NCBI GenBank assembly: GCA_907164885.2
Contig: OU015496.1
Coordinates: 166,439,941 to 166,503,940, forward strand
Reading direction: 5' to 3'
Source: Dolomedes plantarius
Lineage: Eukaryota; Arthropoda; Arachnida; Araneae; Dolomedidae
DNA: 64,000 nucleotides
The position numbers and the translations under genes are program-made. The notes below the pieces were generated by a model. The model did no database searches. It saw only the letters and a program-made list of their open reading frames with translations, and was not told where the DNA came from. Shown piece after piece: positions 56,763-64,000 of this stretch. The stretch's first letter is position 1. Every line of letters starts with the position of its first letter.

Positions 56763-59700
56763 ATGAGGAATTTGCACATGTGGGGAAAATGCTCATTTCT
56801 ATTTTTTATTAACAGATTGGTTATTAAATTGTTCGAAAACATCAATTAAAACGTACATATAGATCTAAATAATAAAAATTTTAAATTTAAAATAAGCGAA
56901 AAGTGTTGAAAAATCATGTGACCTCAAAACGCTACGTGATTGGTTCTGACGTCACTATGCCCCATGCTTCAATGTTTACATTTTTCTAGCGCGAGATTCT
57001 ACGTTTCCTCCTCTTAAGCTAACATTTTAAAATCATATTTTTTTTCTAATTCGGTTTAATTTTTCTAATTTTACTTTGTGGCTATTGTTTATTTCCCCCT
57101 TTTTTTAAAATTATATTCTATCGTCGTCTTTATTATTAGTTTTATTTCTGTTTTGTTTACCATGGCGTTATTACCCGGTTTTGCAAAAGGGCAATCTGAC
57201 AACCTGCCTAAAATGGATTCACTTGCAGTGTTTTCCTTTTTGGGAAATAATCCAAGTTTTATGGGAGCAGAAATACGAGGATTTAAAGCTCAGAGGTATG
57301 TATATATTTGTTTGCATTTATTATTCTAGTTATGTAATGTAGATTGTAGAACGCTGACGTGCGTTGTACTTTACACAAACTTTAGAGTTAGACATTGTTT
57401 ATGCATATTATTAAATTAATATCGTACTCTAAAAGTTTAATATACAGTTTATATTATTATTCATTCATAGTACATGTTTAATTTTGTAGAATTAATTAGC
57501 ACTGCAACATTACAAGTAGTGTCTGTTATAGGATATTTAGTAATTTTAATTGTCTATTAAAAAGTTGACAGAAATTAAAAACACTACCAAATTTACGAAT
57601 GTGTTCAGTGTTCTGCATTCATATCATAGAAATATGTGTATTTTAAATGGTAAAGGAATTATAATAAATCTGAACTATGCATGATAATTAAACTTTTGAC
57701 TGATCACATATTAAGTGGTGCAAAGAAACAAATGTTTACTACTCATACTAATTTTAAACAATCTTCTAACTCCATAATTTTGTGTTTTAAAAACACATTT
57801 TTAAATTAATGCTTTAGTACTTAGAAAGTTACTTTTACTTAGATCTGGACGAGAAAGCCATGGAGATAATGCTGTAGGATATGTTCAGGTAAAAAGGGAT
57901 GGAGACATCTGTGCAGTCAATGCAAGGGTGACACCAGAACATAATGTCACAAAAAAGACCTACAGTGTGGAACTCAAGTTGGATGAAAAGGAAGAAAATG
58001 TCCTTTCCGTTCAATGCAATGATTGTGCAGCATCTTTGGGTGAGTTCCTTTATGTATTATATTTAATTTTATCTAAAAGTTTTAATGATAGTGTGTTTGG
58101 GGTAGATACAATAGACCATTCATGGTTAGTTTTCCCCGCTTTAAGTCATTTATAAATAATTAGTAATACTTCAGCAGTTATAAAAAAATCTTTTTAATAC
58201 AATACTTTATACATTTTATGTAAAAAACTAGCACCCAAAACTAGTGTAAAAAGATTAATTAAAAATAAACTTACAAAATAATTAATATATTTTATGCTTT
58301 TGTCACATTTTGCACACAAATTGTATTTATTTTAAAATTTCATCACCTACCCCCAACCCAGCATCTGGTGAATTCCATTGTAACGGACGTTACATTCACA
58401 CACAAAATAAATTATAAAAAGATTATGAGATGCATATTAATGCTTCAAAATAGGAGTACGTTATTTTTTCCTGATAAAACCAATACTAAAGATAAACTTG
58501 ACAGGTTTCAAAATTTATTTCTGGTGTATTTAAGCTGCAAAAAAAAATTCTTTAATGTAACGGATGTTACATAAAATGGAACATCATTTGTACTATAGCG
58601 TCATAAGATAAAGAAATCTGTGAATCTATTATGTAAATTTGCTCAAAAATTTAAAAAATAACATCACAAGATATGCCTGTAATTTATGAGAACCTTGACA
58701 TAAAAATTCAGTCATTTTTTTCTGTAATAAAAAATTTAAAAACTATTTGTAACAGACGTTACATATAATACATGATGTTGAAACTGTACCCTTAACTAGG
58801 CTATTTATATTCAAAACAGTCACAAACATGCATTTATTTTACTTTTATAGTTTTTACATAAATATTAAATTTACTCCAGTTAAATTCAGTGGCATAATTT
58901 ACGTAAGTAATAAGGTATAAAAATGATAATTTTACTTGCTAAAAAAACTTACAAATAGATATTTTCCCATTACTTCCCCTACAAAACAAACTTAATGTAA
59001 GGAAAAAGCAATAATAGGTTCTAGTTCTAGAGGCCATAAGCTTTCCAATGATATATAACACTTAAGAATTTGTTTAAAATGATTTTCTTTCGTAATGGTT
59101 TCATGTTAGGTGGAATTCACCATCTGGAGAGTATAAATTTGGCAAATCATCTGTATCACATTAAAACCCCAATTATAGCTAAATTAAAAAATTATTGAAT
59201 GAAGATCCACTTACTGAGCATTTACAACTGTTTCAGCATCAAAGCTATTATCAAATAACTGTATGTAATATACTTTAAGATTTGTATATTGCATATCTCT
59301 GCTGTTAACAAACATTTTATAGACCGCTATCCAGAATGCTAGTTTTTCTGAAGTTATTCAGGTATATTCAAAATAATTTAATCTGATAGAGATAATATGG
59401 TAATTTAACGAATTTCAATTATGGATAAAAGTTTATTCATTTAATGAACACAGAAAAAAATTAAAGTCAGAAATAACAGCATTTTATTTGAAACATCTTT
59501 CATAAAATCAAAATTTTAATGCAAATAAACATTTTACAATGATTATTGAAGTGAATAAAATATGATATTCTCGGAATATAGTTTTCATTTTTGCATTAAA
59601 TGCTAGCTTAAATTTAACCGACAATAGTTTGATTTTTGTTAACTAAATTGTATATTAATATTTCTGAGGGTTTCTACAAATATATTTTTTTACAGGTGGA

Positions 59701-60321
59701 TGCAAACATGCTGTAGCTTTGCTTATGGGGCTTCATAGACGGAGTGAAGAACCAGCAGTGACGTCAGTTTCGAGTTACTGGAAGAAGTCAAAACTTTCTT
59801 GTGAAGGCAATTCAATAAAATTCATTAAAGGGAAAGATTTAGTAAAAAATAATTTGGAGCCTTTAATACCACAAGATGGCTCATTTCGAACAAAAGTTGT
59901 TGAAAAAAGCAGACTTTTAGAGAGACAGGACACTGTTCTCACTAAATATTATAAAATGAAAGACCGGTTCATTCCCGGTATTTACCGTCGTGCATGTGCA
60001 GCAAGGTACTATACAATATTTAAAATTTGCTTTAACACACTTTGACATCTTAAAAATAAAGAAAAAACACTAGATATCAAACTCAAACTACGCAACACAA
60101 TCCAAACACCGAAGTAAACAAATTCGCTATGGAGCATTGTGACGTCACATGTATCCGCGTAGGAAAAGTAGCGTTTTTGAGATGAAGTAAATAGTGCGCG
60201 TTTAAAAACAAATTATGTTAACTTTTAGAGTTCTAAAACTAAAAAAGAGGGATGATTTCGATCATATTTTTCTATTTTCTATATCATAAATGCAAAATAA
60301 AAAAACGTGCAAATTCCTCAT
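56763..60321 (+). mobile_element. TIR-bounded element carrying a SWIM-like gene
   Basis: ATGAGGAATTTGCAC on the left and GTGCAAATTCCTCAT on the right are perfect inverted ends, each flanked by TA (56761-56762, 60322-60323). Inside them, about 170-230 bases in, both sides have CTCAAAA(A)CGCTAC and TGACGTCAC in inverted orientation, so the subterminal regions are also inverted relatives. A spliced gene fills the interior. No DDE transposase was found. It could be a non-autonomous element with a captured gene, or an autonomous element of a little-known class. Confidence 0.6.
57162..60005 (+). CDS. SWIM-like zinc-finger protein, at least three exons
   Basis: The start is ATG 57162 in ACCATGG (MALLPGFAKGQSD). 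Exon 1 is 57162-57295, exon 2 is 57843-58039 and exon 3 is 59696-60005, all with GT donors and AG acceptors, phases agreeing and no stop. Residues C103, C106, C113 and H115 (NDCAASLGGCKHAVALL) form a SWIM-like finger, C-x2-C-x6-C-x-H. The spacing of the first pair departs from the classical C-x-C. A basic tail follows to RRACAAR, where a donor-like G|GTACTA occurs, or translation reads on to a TGA at 60043-60045. In arthropods such fingers often precede a YqaJ-type nuclease, but none is present here. Function unknown. Confidence 0.7.
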
Positions 60322-60323
60322 TA

Positions 60324-62202
60324 AAAAAAATTTTCTCATGATAGTTCAGTAAATTGTGAGAGAACTGGTCTACATTGTAGCATATATTTCACTTTTTTTA
60401 TTAATAAGAGTGAATTCCATTATTAACTTGCAGAAAGCATTCCTTAAAAATTTTACGAAGGAATATTTCAGGAAAATAAGCGTTCTCAATTGTTTGTTGC
60501 AATTTTTGTGCTGCTTCTATCTTTTTGCATCCTGTCTGATTATTGTTCCATAAACATACTTTATTGAAATTTTTAAAATAGTAAACAAAATAACTCCTTA
60601 TTTTTTAAACATTTCAAAATTTTGTAAAGGAAAATTTTTTGTTTAGAAATAATGATTTGTATTAAAAATCTTTAAAATAAGTTTGTGAGGAAACATACCC
60701 TCCTGAAAATGATCAGTATAAAAGTTATTTTGGTGCTTGGTTACTGTTATGAGTAAGAATTTGTTTAATATAATAAAAAATTTATTGGTTTCAATAATAT
60801 TTTACCACTAATATGTACTGGGAATTACATATAAAATTACTGTTTAAAATGTAAAAAAAAATCATTTTGGTTATTGGCCTATAGAATCTGTAGGAATGCT
60901 TATAAACTCTTAAAAATATATTAAAAGGATATTTTTCCACCATTATTTACATTGAATTGAATAATTTTTTTTATAATAATTAGCTGAAATTTGATATTTA
61001 TATATTTAAAAAAAAATTTGAAATTTTCCTTAAATTTGCTGATCTAAAATCACTAAAATCTTATTAAAATTGTATCAGGAAATTTTTTTAGACTCTCAAA
61101 AATAAAATTAGGTTACAGAAACTTGGTTCTTATTTAGGTACCCTGTATAAGAATAAAAAAATTTTCTTTAGTGAATTTGTGCCTAACTTTTCCTACCATG
61201 TCCTGTTCTTTACTGCTATATCAAGATTATTTATATTGAATAAACAAGATTTAATAATAAGTCTTGTTACCTGAATGTGAAAATTTACTTATATATTTTG
61301 TTAGAGGGTGAAAGCAAAAATGACACACAGGATAAAATACCCCTCCCTTTTTTTTTTTTACAGGGGGAGGGTAGGGGAGGGATTTGTCTTCACTAAGGTC
61401 TTTATTAAACATAAGATTATCTTGCTGTTCAAAACAGTGTATGCTTTCTTCTGACAAACATAAAGAATAAAAATAAAAACTATTTTTTTCACTTTATAAA
61501 TTTAATGTCATGGATAGCTATTATTTGGTGTTTCAACTAGATAATATTTAGTAAAAAAAATTTTCTTTCAATTTGTTTGGCAGGAAATCTTACCTGTTTC
61601 TTATAATTCAAAATGTTATGCTGACCCACCTGTAGGCATGCAGCAGAAGTATGGTCGAAAATGCTGGTCACTGCTTGCTTACCACTTGCACAGAGTAACA
61701 CAGATTCAAGTTAATTTAGGGTCATCATAACCTGTTAGTACTACTTCTAGATGGTGTTAGACCAGGTCACTGATCCCTGCTCCACTTATCGTGGACAGAA
61801 TCCATTTTCTTATAAAACACTTCAGTTTAAAAACTTATTTAGTTCTGACTAATTTCATCCTTTGAAATTTTTAATATTTTTGTGTTTATAATTTTAGATA
61901 TTAGATTATTTTTATAAATTCATTTAGAAAAAAAATTGTATGGTAATAGCTTTGTTTGAAAAGATAGTAAGATTGATATTTTTGTGAATCATGAGCTCTA
62001 TAACCTCAATATAATGTAAAGTAGCCTAAAATAGCCCTTTGTATAAAAAGCTATGAGCTAGAATTTTGAAAGAATTTTCTTTTAGGTGATAATACAAATT
62101 TACATTTCCAGGTACAATAGTCCCTATATACATCATATTAATAAATATCTTCATTTCTTCAGTCATATTTTTAGGTGCTAAACTATGTTTATGTTTTTGC
62201 AG
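60324..62202. other. Intergenic or intron DNA
   Basis: AT-rich with no supported gene. It contains a G-quadruplex-type run at 61363-61381 and ends at a splice acceptor TTTTTGCAG (62202) just before the GLYR1-like coding region. Confidence 0.55.
61363..61381 (+). promoter_or_regulatory. G-quadruplex motif beside a mirrored C-run
   Basis: GGGGGAGGGTAGGGGAGGG has four G-runs with loops of one or two bases. Upstream, ACCCCTCCC and a T-run (61339-61359) could pair with it as a hairpin. It is the only such GC-rich spot in the region. Confidence 0.7.
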
Positions 62203-62238
62203 GATATTTGAAAGCAGTTATCCTTGGTATTGAAAAAA
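62203..62238 (+). other. 5' untranslated part of the GLYR1-like exon
   Basis: The acceptor TTTTTGCAG ends at 62202. The 36 bases to the ATG have no upstream ATG, which fits a spliced leader joining a non-coding first exon further left. Confidence 0.5.
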
Positions 62239-63720
62239 ATGGTGTCTGAAGATTTTAAGGTTGGAGACTTGGTTTGGGCTAAAATGAAGGGCTACCCTCC
62301 TTGGCCAGCTAGAATAGCTGAGCCACAATCAAATGCTAAACCTCCACCAAAAAACAAAAAAGCTCACCTTGTATTCTTTTTTGGCACTAATGACTTTGCT
62401 TGGATTGCAGCTGATTGTATTAGTCCTCATTCTGAAGATATCCTGAATTCGATGAACAAGAAAAAGTCAGGAGCATATCAACAGGCTGTTGATGCTCTTA
62501 TCAGTCATATAAGTGGAATTAAGAAAGATAAACAAAGTTCACCCAACATAAAAAAGGAAATGGATATTAAGAAACCACTAACTAAAGTTGTTAGAGTTCA
62601 TAATAGTTTACCCAAGAAACATGAGAGAAAAGTGTTAAAATCTTCACACAAGAAATTGCTCAAGAAAAGAGCTCGTGAAAGTGATATTAATGGAAATGAT
62701 GATTATTCCAGATACAAATTTCCTAAACTTAAGGAATCTTTTGACAGGGCTGAAAAACTCTTATTCAGCGCCATTGAATTTCGAGAGGAGAAATTAATGA
62801 CTAGTGTTGAAGTGAAGCATGTAGAGCCAACACCTAAAAAAATTGGTTTTATTGGATTAGGAAATATGGGACAAGCTATTGTAAAAAATCTCTTAAAATC
62901 AGGCCATATGGTGACTGTATGGAACAGAAGTCAATCCAAATGTGATGCATTTGTCAAACTTGGAGCTTCTAAAGTAAACTATGCGAGTGATTTGGTTGCT
63001 GAGTGTGATATAACCTTTTGTTGTGTCTCTGACCCACAGGCTTCAAAGACACTCATCTTTGGTGAGCATGGTATCTTAAAAGGCCTTGAACAGTGTGAAA
63101 ATTCTGGAAGAGGAGGAAAAGGCTATGTGGAAATGACCTCAATTGATCCTGACACCTCTTCTGCAATATCAGAAGCCATAGTTACAAAGCAAGGAAGATA
63201 TCTTGAAGCCCCAGTCTGTGGCACAAGTAAAAATGCTGAAGATGGTTCCTTATTAATTCTTGCTTCAGGAGATCGAAAACTCTTTCTTGACTGCATAACC
63301 TGTTTTCATGCAATGGGAAAGCATGCTTACTATGTGAGTTGCGATGTTGGATATGGAACAAAGATGAGTCTGCTTCTCAGCATGGTCTATGGCACTGTTT
63401 GTGCTGCTGTGGCTGAAGCAATGGCGTTAGCTGAGAGGCTCAGTCTACCACATGAGGAATTCTTAAAAATTCTCAGTCTTGGACCTCTTCATTGTGAAAA
63501 TATAATAGAAAAATGTAAAATGATGACTGAACCAAATCCTCCTGCAGTTACACCTCTCAAGCATATCCAGAAAGATTTAAATTTAGCACTCATGATGGGA
63601 GATAACCATAATCAACCTATGCCTGTTAATGCTGCTGCTAATGAAGTTTACAAGCGTGGCAGACTTATGAAATATTCTGAATCAGACATTAGTGCAGTAT
63701 TTCGAACAGTTAAATTTTAG
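62239..63720 (+). CDS. GLYR1: GLYR1/NDF (N-PAC) homologue: PWWP plus dehydrogenase-fold chromatin factor
   Basis: 493 residues from ATG 62239 (AAAATGG). An upstream in-frame TTG is not a likely start. PWWP domain at residues about 5-90 (VGDLVWAKMKGYPPWPARI, FFGTNDFAWI), which binds methylated histone tails in this family. Next a basic linker (100-150) follows, shorter than in vertebrates and without an AT-hook. Then a beta-hydroxyacid dehydrogenase fold: GFIGLGNMG nucleotide loop (203-211), VWNRS, VSDPQAS, and the end block NAAANEVYKRGR. At the catalytic-lysine position the protein has Ser (about S377, in TKMSLLLSM), as other family members also lost this Lys, so enzyme activity is unlikely. 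Known role: nucleosome destabilisation and partner of the LSD2 demethylase. The whole frame is intronless and intact. Confidence 0.95.
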   Translation: MVSEDFKVGDLVWAKMKGYPPWPARIAEPQSNAKPPPKNKKAHLVFFFGTNDFAWIAADCISPHSEDILNSMNKKKSGAYQQAVDALISHISGIKKDKQSSPNIKKEMDIKKPLTKVVRVHNSLPKKHERKVLKSSHKKLLKKRARESDINGNDDYSRYKFPKLKESFDRAEKLLFSAIEFREEKLMTSVEVKHVEPTPKKIGFIGLGNMGQAIVKNLLKSGHMVTVWNRSQSKCDAFVKLGASKVNYASDLVAECDITFCCVSDPQASKTLIFGEHGILKGLEQCENSGRGGKGYVEMTSIDPDTSSAISEAIVTKQGRYLEAPVCGTSKNAEDGSLLILASGDRKLFLDCITCFHAMGKHAYYVSCDVGYGTKMSLLLSMVYGTVCAAVAEAMALAERLSLPHEEFLKILSLGPLHCENIIEKCKMMTEPNPPAVTPLKHIQKDLNLALMMGDNHNQPMPVNAAANEVYKRGRLMKYSESDISAVFRTVKF

Positions 63721-64000
63721 ATGTAATCATATTTCGTGGCATGCCCTGTTTATTTTCTTTCATGTTTTGTTGTGATCTTTTGAATCATTTGTGCATAATC
63801 ACTTTAAACAGTAAACATATTTTATTGATATTTCTATGAATCATTAAAAATCATTTAGAGACACTATTTTGTTTCTTGTGCATGAAATTCTTTATAGGGA
63901 CCAGTAATTGTTGAACATGAAACTTCTACTTGTATTATTTTGTATTGCTAAAAAGTTGCAATTGGAAAAAAGAAACCACAAATATAAATATATATATATA
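63721..64000 (+). other. 3' untranslated region and TA-rich end
   Basis: TAG at 63718-63720 ends the gene. No AATAAA follows, and an ATTAAA variant lies near 63845. The window ends in a TA repeat. Confidence 0.5.

Noticed and set aside
62224..62238. Earlier start for the GLYR1-like protein at TTG 62224
   Set aside because: The first ATG, in good context, is at 62239 and gives the usual short leader before the PWWP domain.

Overview
The window looks like AT-rich arthropod nuclear DNA (an inference). The supporting signs are spliced eukaryotic genes, TA/TG microsatellites, Tc1, hAT, Harbinger, Merlin and Helitron transposons, an arthropod-style Gypsy gag, and a MADF-BESS protein in the Harbinger element. 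I cannot name the species. About 80% of the sequence is mobile DNA, much of it nested. The only clear host gene is at the right end.

Left third (1-27719). A Tc1 transposon (239-11650) holds a hAT element (659-10539, 8-bp target duplication). The hAT holds a complete but decayed LTR retrotransposon, Gypsy-1 (941-8075, 4-bp duplication). Thirty-five bases further on lies Gypsy-3 (11686-27719, TATC duplication). Its gag gene is split by Gypsy-2 (16039-26650, GTATT duplication), which in turn holds a two-gene Harbinger transposon (21530-25639, TTA duplication). Gypsy-1 and Gypsy-2 code in the order gag-protease-integrase-RT-RNase H. That is the Ty1/copia-like order known from the Gmr1-like branch of Ty3/Gypsy. 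Gypsy-3 has the usual order.

Middle (27720-45495). Three Helitrons are present. Helitron-1 (28386-31037) has tandemly repeated 5' ends. Helitron-2 (32771-39897, minus strand) carries a PIF1-type helicase and holds a Merlin/IS1016 transposon (35607-39401) with perfect stem-loops and a satellite array. The 5' end of Helitron-3 is a huge TA repeat cut in two by Helitron-2. After these come a BEL/Pao reverse-transcriptase fragment split by a second Tc1 and joined at a 10-bp palindrome to Gypsy-4, which again has integrase directly after protease.

Right third (45496-64000). Gypsy-4 is followed by an unclassified repeat family with inverted ends (47885-53394) and quiet AT-rich DNA. A TIR-bounded element (about 56763-60321) carries a spliced SWIM-like zinc-finger gene. 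Last comes an intact, intronless coding region for a GLYR1/NDF (N-PAC) homologue (62239-63720), a PWWP plus beta-hydroxyacid-dehydrogenase-fold chromatin factor. A CRE/CCAAT/TATA cluster with a splice donor near 53.6-53.8 kb could be its promoter and first exon (speculative). Almost all transposon genes have stops or frameshifts. The GLYR1 reading frame does not.
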